NCBI RefSeq assembly: GCF_014652875.1
Contig: NZ_BMZQ01000002.1
Span: forward strand, 1,399,427 to 1,463,426
Length of the DNA: 64,000 nucleotides
Direction of reading: 5' to 3'
Origin: Tianweitania populi
Lineage (GTDB): Bacteria > Pseudomonadota > Alphaproteobacteria > Rhizobiales > Rhizobiaceae
Every line of letters begins with the position of its first letter. Position 1 is the stretch's first letter. Positions 1-7,884 of this stretch are shown here, piece by piece. The notes beneath the pieces are model-generated. The model made no database searches. It was not told the origin of the DNA and was given only the letters and a program-made list of their open reading frames with translations. The translations under genes were made by a program, and so were the position numbers.

Positions 1-584
1 AAGAGTTCGCCCCGAAGAACCGGCTGACCGACCTGATCGAGGTCAACATCAACAACCTCGCAGCCGTGCCGTCCATCGTGTTCGGTTTGTTGGGTGCCGC
101 GGTCTTCATCAACTACTTTCACCTGCCATTGTCGGCGCCGCTGGCTGGCGGTCTCGTGCTCAGCCTGATGACGCTGCCCACCGTGATCATCGCGACCCGC
201 GCCGCTCTTCGCGCCGTGCCGCCTTCGCTTCGCCAGGCCGCACTTGGCCTCGGTGCGTCGCGCACCCAGACCGTGTTCCACCACGTTTTGCCGGTCACCT
301 ATCCCGGCATCCTGACCGCCACGATCATCGGCGTGGCGCAAGCGATCGGCGAAACCGCGCCGCTGCTTCTGATCGGCATGAACGCCTTCGTGACCTCGCT
401 GCCGGTCAGCCCGCTCGACCAATCCACCGCTTTGCCGGTTCAGATCTTCCTTTGGGAAGGCAATGAGAACCGCAACTACTTCGAGCCGAAGACAGCGGCG
501 GCGATCATTATCCTTCTCACTGTAATGTTGGCCCTCAATGCGATCGCGATTGTTCTGCGGTCACGCTTCGAAAGGCGCGCATGA
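1..584 (+). CDS. pstA: phosphate ABC transporter permease PstA, 3' part
   Basis: Inner-membrane permease of the high-affinity phosphate importer PstSCAB. The frame is open from base 3, so the start lies outside the window; the first in-frame GTG at 66 is internal. The visible part carries the permease EAA-like loop ([16 protein letters not shown]), which contacts the ATPase, followed by hydrophobic segments and the family phrase [12 protein letters not shown]. The stop overlaps the pstB start (ATGA at 581-584), which points to translational coupling within a pst-phoU-phoB operon. PhoB control is expected for the family, but the promoter is outside the window. Confidence 0.95.
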   Translation, partial: EFAPKNRLTDLIEVNINNLAAVPSIVFGLLGAAVFINYFHLPLSAPLAGGLVLSLMTLPTVIIATRAALRAVPPSLRQAALGLGASRTQTVFHHVLPVTYPGILTATIIGVAQAIGETAPLLLIGMNAFVTSLPVSPLDQSTALPVQIFLWEGNENRNYFEPKTAAAIIILLTVMLALNAIAIVLRSRFERRA

Positions 585-1465
585 TGTTTAATGCTCCGGA
601 GACCCAGAAAATGAACGCGAACGTCGCCCCGGTTTCTATTCCCGACCCGGCCTCGGTTGCGTTGCCCAAGACCTTCCAGACGGTGCGCACGCCAGATCCC
701 GAACCCCGCCAAGTGCGCGTTCACGCCAAGGATGTCAGTGTCTTCTATGGTCCGAAGCAGGCGCTGTTCGATGTCTCGATCGATATTCCGGAAAAGGCCG
801 TCACCGCCTTCATCGGCCCGTCGGGTTGCGGCAAGTCGACCTTTTTGCGCTGCCTCAACCGCATGAACGACACGATCGAAGGCGCGCGCGTGTCCGGCAC
901 GATCCAGCTGGACGGCGAGGATCTCTATGATCCCAAGCTCGACGTAGTGGAATTGCGCGCCCGCATCGGCATGGTGTTCCAGAAGCCGAACCCGTTCCCG
1001 AAGACCATCTTCGAGAACGTCGCTTACGGCCCGCGCATTCACGGCCTCGCCACCTCAAAAACCGATCTCGAACAGATCGTCGTGGAAAGCCTGCAGAAGG
1101 CCTCGCTCTTCAACGAGGTGAAGGACCGTCTGCATGAAGTCGGCACCGGCCTGTCCGGCGGCCAGCAGCAGCGCCTTTGCATCGCCCGCGCCATCGCCGT
1201 GTCGCCGGAAGTGATCCTTATGGACGAGCCGTGCTCGGCACTCGATCCGATCGCGACCGCTAAGATCGAGGAGCTGATCGACGAGTTGCGCGCCAACTAC
1301 ACGATCGTCATCGTGACCCACTCGATGCAGCAGGCGGCCCGCGTGTCGCAGCGCACGGCGTTCTTCCATCTCGGCATTCTGGTCGAGGAAGGTCCCACCG
1401 AGATGATGTTCACGAGCCCCGCCGAAAAGCGCACGCAAGACTACATCACCGGTCGCTTCGGCTGA
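581..1465 (+). CDS. pstB: phosphate ABC transporter ATP-binding protein PstB
   Basis: ATPase that powers phosphate import through PstA/PstC. The 294-residue protein has an N-terminal extension of about 45 residues before the ABC core. Walker [10 protein letters not shown] is near residues 79-87, the signature LSGGQQQR and Walker B VILMDEP follow, and the switch histidine is in IVTHSMQQA. The PstB-typical phrase [17 protein letters not shown] is present. The start overlaps the pstA stop. An alternative start at the internal ATG of residue 11 would give a more usual length. Confidence 0.96.
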   Translation: MMFNAPETQKMNANVAPVSIPDPASVALPKTFQTVRTPDPEPRQVRVHAKDVSVFYGPKQALFDVSIDIPEKAVTAFIGPSGCGKSTFLRCLNRMNDTIEGARVSGTIQLDGEDLYDPKLDVVELRARIGMVFQKPNPFPKTIFENVAYGPRIHGLATSKTDLEQIVVESLQKASLFNEVKDRLHEVGTGLSGGQQQRLCIARAIAVSPEVILMDEPCSALDPIATAKIEELIDELRANYTIVIVTHSMQQAARVSQRTAFFHLGILVEEGPTEMMFTSPAEKRTQDYITGRFG

Positions 1466-1485
1466 TCGGGGAAGGGAGCAGCATC

Positions 1486-2193
1486 ATGGTTGCACATACC
1501 GTTACTTCCTTCGACGAGGAACTTGCCGCCATCGACCGGATCATCCGTGACATGGGGCATTTTTCGGCCGCTATGGTTCAAGCCGCGACGGTCGCCCTGC
1601 TTGAAGGCGAGCAGGATATGGCGCGTCGCGTCATTGCCGATGACGCCGTCATGGATGCCCGTCAGCGCGAGTTGGACGAACGCGCCATAACGCTGATCGG
1701 CAAGCGCCAGCCGATGGCCGACGATCTGCGCACGGTTGTCGGCGCCATCCGCATCGCGTCCGATCTCGAGCGCATCGGCGATCTCGCCAAGAACCTCGGC
1801 AAGCGCGTTGCGGCAGTCGACAAGAGCCCGGCCTCGCAGACTTTCGCGCACAGCATCGAGTCCATGGCCGAACTGGTCCAGCACCAGCTCGAACGCGTCG
1901 TCGACATCTATATCGAGCGCGACGCCGAGGCTCTGGTGCCGCTGCGGGCCGATGACGAGAAGATCGACGTGCAATATACGGCCGTGTTCCGCGAACTTCT
2001 GACCTACATGATGGAAGATCCGCGCAACATCACCGCCTGCACGCATCTCCTGTTCTGCGCCAAGAACCTGGAGCGCATCGGCGATCATGTTACCAACATC
2101 GCCGAAAACGCCTATTATGTCATGACCGGCTCGCAGCTTCCGGCCAACCGACCCAAGGTCGATGAAACGGGAACGCAGCCGTCACTGGCGTAA
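1486..2193 (+). CDS. phoU: phosphate signalling protein PhoU
   Basis: Cytoplasmic helical-bundle regulator that links the Pst transporter to the PhoR/PhoB two-component system and lowers signalling when phosphate is plentiful. The 235 residues contain the two expected metal-binding repeats, seen as LERIGDLAKN and LERIGDHVTN. Length is normal for the family. It starts 20 bp after pstB with a purine-rich site (GGGAAGGGAG) ahead of ATG 1486, so it is very likely cotranscribed. Confidence 0.96.
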   Translation: MVAHTVTSFDEELAAIDRIIRDMGHFSAAMVQAATVALLEGEQDMARRVIADDAVMDARQRELDERAITLIGKRQPMADDLRTVVGAIRIASDLERIGDLAKNLGKRVAAVDKSPASQTFAHSIESMAELVQHQLERVVDIYIERDAEALVPLRADDEKIDVQYTAVFRELLTYMMEDPRNITACTHLLFCAKNLERIGDHVTNIAENAYYVMTGSQLPANRPKVDETGTQPSLA

Positions 2194-2220
2194 GAATGCT
2201 GATCCGAGATTGATTATTGA

Positions 2221-2910
2221 ATGATCGCGCCGAAAATCATGATCGTGGAGGATGAGGAGCCCTTGGGCGTCCTCCTCCAGTACAATTTGGAATCCGAAGG
2301 CTATCAAGTCGAGATCGTTACCCGTGGGGACGAGGCCGATCTGCGGCTGCAGGAGCATGTGCCGGACCTTCTTGTCCTTGACTGGATGGTGCCCGGCGTA
2401 TCCGGCATCGAGATCTGCCGCCGTTTGCGGGTGCGCCCCGAAACCGAACGCCTGCCGGTGATCATGCTCACGGCCCGCGGCGAAGAAAGCGACCGCGTAC
2501 GCGGTCTGGCGACCGGCGCCGACGATTATCTCGTGAAGCCGTTCTCGACGCCGGAGTTTCTCGCACGCGTCCGCGCGCTGCTGCGTCGCGCCAAGCCGGA
2601 AGTCCTGTCCAGCGTGCTCAAGGTCGGCGATCTCGTGCTCGATCGCGAGTCCCATCGCGTGTTCCGCAAGAAGAGCGAAGTGAAGCTCGGTCCAACTGAG
2701 TTCCGCCTGCTCGAATTCATGATGCGCCATCCCGGCCGCGTATTTTCGCGCGGTCAGCTGCTCGACAATGTCTGGGGCGAAACGATCTATATCGACGAGC
2801 GCACCGTCGACGTGCATGTCGGCCGCCTACGCAAAGCGGTAAACACCAACCGCATGCCGGACGTGATCCGCACCGTGCGCGGCGCCGGTTATTCCATCAG
2901 CGAGGAATAG
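2221..2910 (+). CDS. phoB: phosphate regulon response regulator PhoB
   Basis: OmpR-type transcription factor activated by PhoR on phosphate limitation. The receiver domain (about 1-120) has the acidic pocket E10/D11/E12, phosphoacceptor D54 (LVLDWMVPG), T84 and K106 (DYLVKPF). The C-terminal winged helix (about 130-228) carries GPTEFRLLEFMMRHPGRVFSR and the recognition-helix segment DERTVDVHVGRLRKA. Length of 229 is typical. It lies 27 bp after phoU in the conserved pst-phoU-phoB order. Confidence 0.96.
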   Translation: MIAPKIMIVEDEEPLGVLLQYNLESEGYQVEIVTRGDEADLRLQEHVPDLLVLDWMVPGVSGIEICRRLRVRPETERLPVIMLTARGEESDRVRGLATGADDYLVKPFSTPEFLARVRALLRRAKPEVLSSVLKVGDLVLDRESHRVFRKKSEVKLGPTEFRLLEFMMRHPGRVFSRGQLLDNVWGETIYIDERTVDVHVGRLRKAVNTNRMPDVIRTVRGAGYSISEE

Positions 2911-3151
2911 CCGCGTCACGCGACTAGCCGGGCAGGGCGCTGATGCCGTTGCCCGACGCGTCCACGCTAAGAGTGATGCTGCCGTTCAGCAGCCATCCGC
3001 CTCTCCGCTTTCCTTCTCCACTGCCATTCCCACATGCTCCCAAGGGCTACGTTGACAGGTGCCCCACCGCCGGGTCACTCTTTCTAAGAAGGTCGGCTAC
3101 GCCGGCTTCGGTGAGGATCGTCGCGCGCTTTTCGCGTGCAGGGAGGAAATC

Positions 3152-4189
3152 ATGAATCGTTTGGCAACCGCCTTGTTGGCGGGTGTGACGCTGTCGTTCG
3201 CCTTTGCCGGCATGGCGCAGGCGAAGGACAAGGTTATCGGCGTGTCCTGGTCCAACTTCCAGGAAGAGCGCTGGAAAACCGATGAAGCCGCCATGAAGAA
3301 GGCCATCGAGGCCGCCGGCGACAAGTATATCTCTGCCGACGCCCAGTCTTCGGCATCCAAGCAGCTGACTGATGTGGAATCGCTGATCTCGCAGGGCGCG
3401 AATGCCCTGATCATCCTGGCTCAGGATGCCAGCGCGATCGGTCCGGCCGTGCAGAAGGCGGTCGACGAGGGCATTCCGGTTGTCGGCTATGATCGCCTGA
3501 TCGACAGCAAGGATGCCTTCTACCTCACCTTCGACAATGTCGAAGTCGGCCGCATGCAGGCCCGCGAAGTGTTCAAGGTGAAGCCCGAAGGCAATTACGT
3601 CTTCATCAAGGGCAACGGCGCCGATCCCAATGCCGACTTCCTGTTTGCCGGCGCGACCGAAGTGCTGAAGGACGCCATCTACTCTGGCAAGATCAAGAAT
3701 GTCGGTGAGGCCTATACCGACGGCTGGCTGCCCGCGAACGCCCAGAAGAACATGGAGCAGTTCCTCACCGCCAACGACAACAAGGTTGATGCCGTGGTCG
3801 CCGCCAATGACGGAACCGCCGGCGGCGCGATTGCCGCGTTGAGCGCCCAGGGTCTCGCCGGCTCGGTTCCGGTTTCCGGCCAGGATGCCGACCATGCCGC
3901 GTTGAACCGCGTTGCGCAGGGCACGCAAACCGTCTCCGTCTGGAAGGACTCGCGCGAACTCGGCAAGACCGCCGCTGAAATCGCGTCTCAGCTGGCCGAT
4001 GGAAAAGCGATGACCGACATCGCCAACGTAAAACCGTTCAAGTCGCCGTCCGGCACCGAACTCACCTCGCTCTTCCTCACCCCCGTTCCTATCACCAAGG
4101 ACAACCTCAACCTGGTGATCGACGCCGGCTGGATCTCAAAGGAGGCCGCTTGTCAGGGTGCCGCTCAGGGCGTGAAGGGCTGCGAATAA
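3152..4189 (+). CDS. xylF: D-xylose ABC transporter periplasmic binding protein XylF
   Basis: Periplasmic sugar-binding protein that delivers xylose to XylH. ATG 3152 was chosen because AGGGAGG sits at 3140-3146 and a signal peptide follows (hydrophobic core, cleavage near AQA-KD, residue 24); the same frame is open further upstream but has no support there. The 345-residue product carries XylF-type phrases such as [17 protein letters not shown] and [17 protein letters not shown]. It leads the xylFHG cluster and is separated from xylH by a strong hairpin. A family-wide alternative is another pentose, but xylose is the best match. Confidence 0.92.
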   Translation: MNRLATALLAGVTLSFAFAGMAQAKDKVIGVSWSNFQEERWKTDEAAMKKAIEAAGDKYISADAQSSASKQLTDVESLISQGANALIILAQDASAIGPAVQKAVDEGIPVVGYDRLIDSKDAFYLTFDNVEVGRMQAREVFKVKPEGNYVFIKGNGADPNADFLFAGATEVLKDAIYSGKIKNVGEAYTDGWLPANAQKNMEQFLTANDNKVDAVVAANDGTAGGAIAALSAQGLAGSVPVSGQDADHAALNRVAQGTQTVSVWKDSRELGKTAAEIASQLADGKAMTDIANVKPFKSPSGTELTSLFLTPVPITKDNLNLVIDAGWISKEAACQGAAQGVKGCE

Positions 4190-4204
4190 ATCGCTGAACC
4201 AGGA

Positions 4205-4231
4205 AAACGGGGCGCTCCAAGCGCCCCGTTT
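4205..4231 (+). terminator. intra-operon hairpin between xylF and xylH
   Basis: A perfect 12-bp stem, AAACGGGGCGCT with AGCGCCCCGTTT, closes on a 3-nt loop 15 bp after the xylF stop. The T run is short, so it probably acts as a partial terminator or 3' stabiliser that keeps binding-protein mRNA above permease mRNA, as is usual in sugar ABC operons. Confidence 0.7.
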
Positions 4232-4238
4232 CGTGCTG

Positions 4239-4254
4239 CCATTTGGCCAAATGG
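4239..4254. promoter_or_regulatory. 16-bp perfect palindrome upstream of xylH
   Basis: CCATTTGGCCAAATGG is a perfect dyad 41 bp before the xylH start. Size and symmetry suit a LacI- or ROK-type operator, but no regulator is adjacent and it could equally fold as a short RNA hairpin. Confidence 0.35.
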
Positions 4255-4294
4255 TGCGCCAAGTCGCGTGTTGCGCGCGGCTGGAGGAGCAGAA

Positions 4295-5608
4295 ATGACG
4301 GATATCACAACCACGCCGGTTGATCGCGCACGCGCTTCCGAGCTCGGCCCTTTTGCGCGCTTTTTGAAAGCAACCGAGCTGGATGTACGCATGCTCGGCA
4401 TGCTGGCCGCGCTCGCCATCATCTGGGTCGGCCTGCATTTCCTCTCCGGCGGCCTGTTCCTAACCCCTCGCAATCTCTGGAACTTGTCCGTTCAATCCGC
4501 TTCCGTTGCCATCATGGCGACCGGCATGGTGCTGGTGATCGTCACTCGCAACATCGACCTTTCGGTCGGCTCCATCCTCGGCTTTTCCGGCATGGTCATG
4601 GGCGTCATGCAGGCGCAATGGCTGCCGCAATACCTAGGCATCCCGCTTGGCAGCCACTGGCTCTGGATCATCGCCCTGTGTTCCGGCCTGATCGTCGGCA
4701 CGGCTATTGGTGCCCTACAGGGCTATGTCATTGCTTATATGGGCGTTCCTGCCTTTATCGTCACGCTCGGCGGCTTGCTGATCTGGCGCGGTGGGGCCTG
4801 GTGGCTAACCTCTGGCCAGACCGTTGCCCCGATGGACGAGACCTATCGCCTGATGGGCGGCGGGCCGGAAGGCTCGATCGGCGCGACCTGGAGCTGGATC
4901 GTTGCCGTCATAGCCTGTCTCGGCGTTATCTGGCTGCTGCGCTCGGCCCGCACCCAGCGCAAACGCTTCCATTTCCCGCTCCGCCCGGTATGGGCTGAGG
5001 TTTTCTTGGGCGCTGTCGCCTGCCTCGTCATTCTCGGCGCTGTCTTAGTCGCCAATTCATACGGCTGGCCGATCGGCATCGTGCGCCGCTATGCGCAGGA
5101 AAACGGCATCACCTTGCCCGAAGGCGGCTTGTTCATCGCCCACGGCATCGCCATTCCCGTTCTGATGGCCGTCGCGGTTGGTATCGTCATGACCTTCCTG
5201 ACCCGCCGCACCCGTTTCGGCCGCTACGTCTTTGCGATCGGCGGCAATCCTGAAGCGGCAGCGCTGGCCGGCATCGCGACTCGTTGGGTGACGATGAAGA
5301 TTTTTATGCTGATGGGGCTTCTGGCCGCCATCGGGGCTGCGATTTCGTCAGCACGCCTGAACGCGTCCACCAACGCACTGGGAACGTTGGATGAATTGCT
5401 CGTCATCGCGGCAGCGGTCATTGGCGGCACGTCGCTGGCCGGCGGCGCAGGGACGGTTCTTGGCGCCATGCTGGGCGCCTTGCTGATGCAATCGCTGCAG
5501 TCCGGCATGGTGCTGCTCGGCATCGACACGCCGCTGCAAAACATCATTGTCGGCTTTGTTCTGGTGCTCGCCGTGTGGCTCGACACCATGTACCGCAAGC
5601 GCGTCTAG
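4295..5608 (+). CDS. xylH: xylose ABC transporter permease XylH
   Basis: Inner-membrane permease of the xylose importer (BPD_transp_2 / RbsC-like family). ATG 4295 is preceded by GGAGG at 4283-4287, which favours it over the upstream GTG 4268. The 437-residue protein has many hydrophobic segments, the motif [19 protein letters not shown], and a C-terminal segment [20 protein letters not shown] that docks the ATPase. A longer loop in the middle (around residues 190-260) is typical of XylH rather than of ribose permeases. Confidence 0.92.
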   Translation: MTDITTTPVDRARASELGPFARFLKATELDVRMLGMLAALAIIWVGLHFLSGGLFLTPRNLWNLSVQSASVAIMATGMVLVIVTRNIDLSVGSILGFSGMVMGVMQAQWLPQYLGIPLGSHWLWIIALCSGLIVGTAIGALQGYVIAYMGVPAFIVTLGGLLIWRGGAWWLTSGQTVAPMDETYRLMGGGPEGSIGATWSWIVAVIACLGVIWLLRSARTQRKRFHFPLRPVWAEVFLGAVACLVILGAVLVANSYGWPIGIVRRYAQENGITLPEGGLFIAHGIAIPVLMAVAVGIVMTFLTRRTRFGRYVFAIGGNPEAAALAGIATRWVTMKIFMLMGLLAAIGAAISSARLNASTNALGTLDELLVIAAAVIGGTSLAGGAGTVLGAMLGALLMQSLQSGMVLLGIDTPLQNIIVGFVLVLAVWLDTMYRKRV

Positions 5609-5618
5609 GAGGCGAAGC

Positions 5619-6419
5619 ATGGTTCCCCTCGCACCCACCACCGAAGTGCCGCTCGTCGAAATGCGCGACATCTCCATCGCCTTCGGCGGCATCCGCGCCG
5701 TCGATGATGCTTCGATCGACCTTTATCCCGGCGAAGTGGTCGCCCTGCTCGGTCACAACGGGGCCGGCAAGTCGACGCTGATCAAGATCCTCTCGGGTGC
5801 CTACAAGCGCGATAGCGGCGCCATCCTCGTGAACGGCGCGGAGGTGGCGATCAACAGCCCGCGCGATGCAAAGCAGTATGGCATCGAGACGATCTATCAG
5901 ACACTGGCTTTGGCCGACAATGTCGATGCCGCAGCCAACCTGTTTCTCGGCCGCGAGTTGATGACGTCCTGGGGCACGCTGGACGATGTTGCGATGGAAG
6001 CCGAAGCGCGCAAGGTGATGGGGCGTCTCAATCCGCGCTTCCAGCGTTTCAAGGATCCCGTTGCGCGTCTGTCTGGCGGTCAGCGCCAATCGGTGGCAAT
6101 CGCCCGCGCCATCCTGTTCAACGCCCGCATCCTGATCATGGATGAGCCGACGGCAGCGCTTGGACCGCAGGAAACAGCGCAAGTCGGTGAGTTGGTGAAG
6201 CAATTGAAGTCGGAAGGGATCGGCATCTTCCTGATCAGCCACGACATTCATGATGTCTTCGATCTGGCCGATCGCGTCTGCGTCATGAAGAACGGTCAGG
6301 TGGTCGGCACGGCCAAGACCACGGATGTGACACAGGATGAAGTGCTAGGAATGATCATCCTAGGCAAATGTCCGCCAGGCGCCATTCCTGGTCCCGGCGC
6401 AATGAAGGCGGCAGCATAG
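5619..6419 (+). CDS. xylG: sugar ABC transporter ATP-binding protein, single-domain XylG/FrcA type
   Basis: ATPase of the xylose importer. ATG 5619 follows AGGAGG at 5607-5612, 10 bp after the xylH stop. It has Walker [10 protein letters not shown] (about residues 48-56), signature LSGGQRQS and Walker [13 protein letters not shown]. At 266 residues it holds one ABC domain, not the two found in classical XylG/MglA (about 500 residues). It therefore resembles the short FrcA-type subunits of rhizobia and would act as a homodimer. A terminator follows. Confidence 0.88.
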   Translation: MVPLAPTTEVPLVEMRDISIAFGGIRAVDDASIDLYPGEVVALLGHNGAGKSTLIKILSGAYKRDSGAILVNGAEVAINSPRDAKQYGIETIYQTLALADNVDAAANLFLGRELMTSWGTLDDVAMEAEARKVMGRLNPRFQRFKDPVARLSGGQRQSVAIARAILFNARILIMDEPTAALGPQETAQVGELVKQLKSEGIGIFLISHDIHDVFDLADRVCVMKNGQVVGTAKTTDVTQDEVLGMIILGKCPPGAIPGPGAMKAAA

Positions 6420-6436
6420 TCTGAAGGTCGGCCTAT

Positions 6437-6466
6437 AAAAAAGAGGCCCCGAAGGACCTCTTTCGT
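6437..6466 (+). terminator. rho-independent terminator after xylG
   Basis: AAAGAGG (6440-6446) pairs with CCTCTTT (6457-6463) around a short GC-rich loop, with A and T runs on the two sides. It could stop transcripts from both xylG and the convergent lipoprotein gene. Confidence 0.75.
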
Positions 6467-6487
6467 TTTCCAAGAAACGTCGCCGGA

Positions 6488-6739
6488 TCAGCAGCGCGCT
6501 TCGTAACGACGGCCGGTGCGGCGGTCTTCATAAAGGCAGTAGCCAGGGGTTGCTGCCTTGCCAATAACGTAGCCGGCAACTGCGCCAGCACCAGCACCGA
6601 TGAGGGCGCCCGAAGTACGGCCGGTTGCGAGGCCACCGATGGCAGCGCCACCAGCCGCGCCAACAACTGCGCTCTGCTCAGCCGTGGTGCAACCAGCTAC
6701 CGTGCCGAGCGCGGCCAACGCGAAAATGGTGTTCTTCAT
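6488..6739 (-). CDS. small glycine-zipper lipoprotein
   Basis: An 83-residue exported protein. ATG 6739 was chosen over the upstream frame because AGGAGAG lies just before it and a signal sequence follows. A lipobox VAG-C17 predicts lipid attachment. The mature part is a glycine/alanine zipper (AAGGAAIGGLATG, GAGAGAVAGYVIGKA) followed by a short tail with two cysteines. This resembles Rick_17kDa/YMGG-type envelope lipoproteins. The exact function is unknown. Confidence 0.8.
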   Translation of the reverse strand: MKNTIFALAALGTVAGCTTAEQSAVVGAAGGAAIGGLATGRTSGALIGAGAGAVAGYVIGKAATPGYCLYEDRRTGRRYEARC

Positions 6740-6804
6740 AGTCTGCTCTCCTAAAACGCGTCCCTTGCCGCGGATCATTGGACAAGGACCAAGACAATAG
6801 CAAG

Positions 6805-7128
6805 TTACTCTTGCCCGACGTAGCGATCCTGCTTGGTGGCGTTTTCGGCGACCATGACATCCGGAACCTCTACAGCGGCGTATAACGAACCATCAGCCTT
6901 AAGGTTCCAGACGAGTTCAGCGTCTTCTTCTTCCATGGCCGGATCGACGGCAACGCACTTGCCCATGACCTGGGAGAACGTCGTTGTCATGCCAGCAATG
7001 GCCGGGTTGATTTCCGCTTCGCATTCCTCGGCGCTTTCGAAGATCGCGGTCTGCACGGGAAGCTCCCGGCACGCGCTCATGTCGTCAGAACAACCGATCA
7101 GCAGAAGGACAGCAGCAATATGTTCCAT
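6805..7128 (-). CDS. hypothetical 107-residue four-cysteine protein, stress-promoter driven
   Basis: I do not recognise a named family. ATG 7128 has GAGGTG about 6 bp upstream; the extension to 7203 would run through its own promoter. The N terminus is hydrophobic (AAVLLLIGC) but lacks the positive charge of a normal signal peptide. Cysteines are at 13, 20, 36 and 58, spaced as if for two disulfides. A consensus EcfG promoter (GGAAC-N17-CGTT, 7154-7179) ends about 26 bp before the start, so it is likely a general stress gene. Confidence 0.72.
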   Translation of the reverse strand: MEHIAAVLLLIGCSDDMSACRELPVQTAIFESAEECEAEINPAIAGMTTTFSQVMGKCVAVDPAMEEEDAELVWNLKADGSLYAAVEVPDVMVAENATKQDRYVGQE

Positions 7129-7153
7129 GTCGAACACCTCATTTGCTGCTAGT

Positions 7154-7179
7154 AACGGAACATCAATGTTTGTGGTTCC
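7154..7179 (-). promoter_or_regulatory. EcfG-type promoter for the 107-residue gene
   Basis: On the minus strand GGAAC (7179-7175), 17 bp, then CGTT (7157-7154). This matches the alphaproteobacterial general stress sigma consensus exactly. Predicted start of transcription is near 7147, giving a leader of about 20 nt. Confidence 0.8.
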
Positions 7180-7307
7180 AAAAATTTTTGCTGGCATCCA
7201 CAATGCTTCAAAGTGCGGTGCAACAAGATGCTGCGCGCAGCTTGAACGATGCTTGATGCCTGCAGAATAAAAAATTTGCAGCCAGTCAGATTTTTCGTGC
7301 TGGTGGT

Positions 7308-7332
7308 GGAACCAAGTGCCGGCCGTGTTGTT
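7308..7332 (+). promoter_or_regulatory. EcfG-like promoter without a downstream protein gene
   Basis: GGAAC (7308-7312), 16 bp, TGTT (7329-7332). The -10 variant TGTT is the same as in the phyR promoter of this window. Transcription would start near 7339 and reach the terminator ending at 7462. Confidence 0.6.
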
Positions 7333-7338
7333 ATTGAT

Positions 7339-7462
7339 GCGAACACGGCGCGCCGCACCCCTATCGCCCCCACCCCAGCGGCAGTCGTGTCTTTACCGAG
7401 AACGATCCCCCCTCGGTTCTCGGTACTAAAAAAGCCGGCCCTTTGAGGCCGGCTTTCTTTTT
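7339..7462 (+). ncRNA. candidate general-stress small RNA with C-rich loop
   Basis: About 124 nt between an EcfG-like promoter and a strong terminator. The 5' part is C-rich (runs at 7357-7361, 7367-7371 and 7373-7376). Hairpin 1 pairs ACCGAGAAC (7395-7403) with GTTCTCGGT (7416-7424) and exposes a loop of T followed by six C residues (7407-7412). Hairpin 2 is a terminator with 10 bp and a T tail. Exposed C-rich loops are the usual seed of alphaproteobacterial sRNAs that bind ribosome sites; the stress-controlled GsrN of Caulobacter is the closest conceptual parallel. Homology has not been tested. Confidence 0.5.
7431..7462 (+). terminator. bidirectional terminator of the candidate sRNA
   Basis: AAAGCCGGCC (7431-7440) and GGCCGGCTTT (7447-7456) around loop CTTTGA, followed by CTTTTT. 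An A run on the other side would also let it work on the minus strand. Confidence 0.85.
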
Positions 7463-7516
7463 GTCCGAATGCATGACTTTCTGTTAATCCCTTCCAGCAG
7501 TTGAAGCTTGGAGGAG

Positions 7517-7555
7517 GCAACAAAAAAGGGCGACCGAGGCGCCCTTTTTTGTTGC
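7517..7555. terminator. 16-bp-stem bidirectional terminator
   Basis: GCAACAAAAAAGGGCG (7517-7532) and its exact complement at 7540-7555, loop of 7 nt, with six T residues in the 3' arm on either strand. It terminates the DUF1328 gene on the minus strand. Confidence 0.88.
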
Positions 7556-7567
7556 TGGTCCGATATG

Positions 7568-7732
7568 TCAACGCACCCGGCGCATCACACCCGTAAACAG
7601 CGAAATCACAACAAACGCGCACAGCATCATAACCAGAACCTGCGCCATGCCGATCGAAGTTGCAGTGACGCCCACGCTCAAAGCGCCGGCGATTGCGGCA
7701 ACTACAGCAGATACGAGAAACCAATAGAGCAT
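7568..7732 (-). CDS. DUF1328 (YtjA-family) small membrane protein
   Basis: A 54-residue protein: ATG 7732 preceded by AAGGAG at 7745-7740, stop TGA at 7570-7568. It starts MLYWFLVSAVVAAIAGAL and has two hydrophobic segments and a basic tail MRRVR, the typical layout of DUF1328 inner-membrane peptides. A perfect EcfG promoter lies 26 bp upstream and a strong terminator follows, so it forms its own stress-induced transcript. Function is unknown; the family is often stress induced. Confidence 0.85.
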   Translation of the reverse strand: MLYWFLVSAVVAAIAGALSVGVTATSIGMAQVLVMMLCAFVVISLFTGVMRRVR

Positions 7733-7757
7733 CGTCTTCACTCCTTACGCCGAGGGA

Positions 7758-7782
7758 AACGTGCTTGGGAGGCAGCCGTTCC
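7758..7782 (-). promoter_or_regulatory. EcfG-type promoter for the DUF1328 gene
   Basis: GGAAC (7782-7778), 16 bp, CGTT (7761-7758) on the minus strand: an exact consensus match. The start codon is 26 bp beyond the -10. Confidence 0.85.
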
Positions 7783-7884
7783 CGATGTTGAATCTTAATG
7801 AAGCACAACCAGAAGGTTGTGGTTTCATCAATGATCTTCAACACCGTATTAAGGCTGTCTCCCTGAACGATGCCTGAACGTTTT

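Larger units (their letters stand above)
7129..7567. other. 439-bp intergenic stretch with stress promoters and a candidate sRNA
   Basis: No convincing protein gene lies here; the open frames 7249-7446 (+) and 7149-7844 (-) run through hairpins and lack ribosome sites. It holds the minus-strand EcfG promoter at 7154-7179, a plus-strand EcfG-like promoter at 7308-7332, two strong hairpins at 7395-7462 and the terminator at 7517-7555. Confidence 0.7.

Noticed and set aside
2943..3155. A 70-codon frame between phoB and xylF
   Set aside because: Proline/serine-rich, no ribosome site, and it runs into the xylF leader.
7249..7446. A 65-codon plus-strand frame upstream of the DUF1328 gene
   Set aside because: It runs through the C-rich hairpin and ends in the terminator; the interval is better explained as an sRNA.
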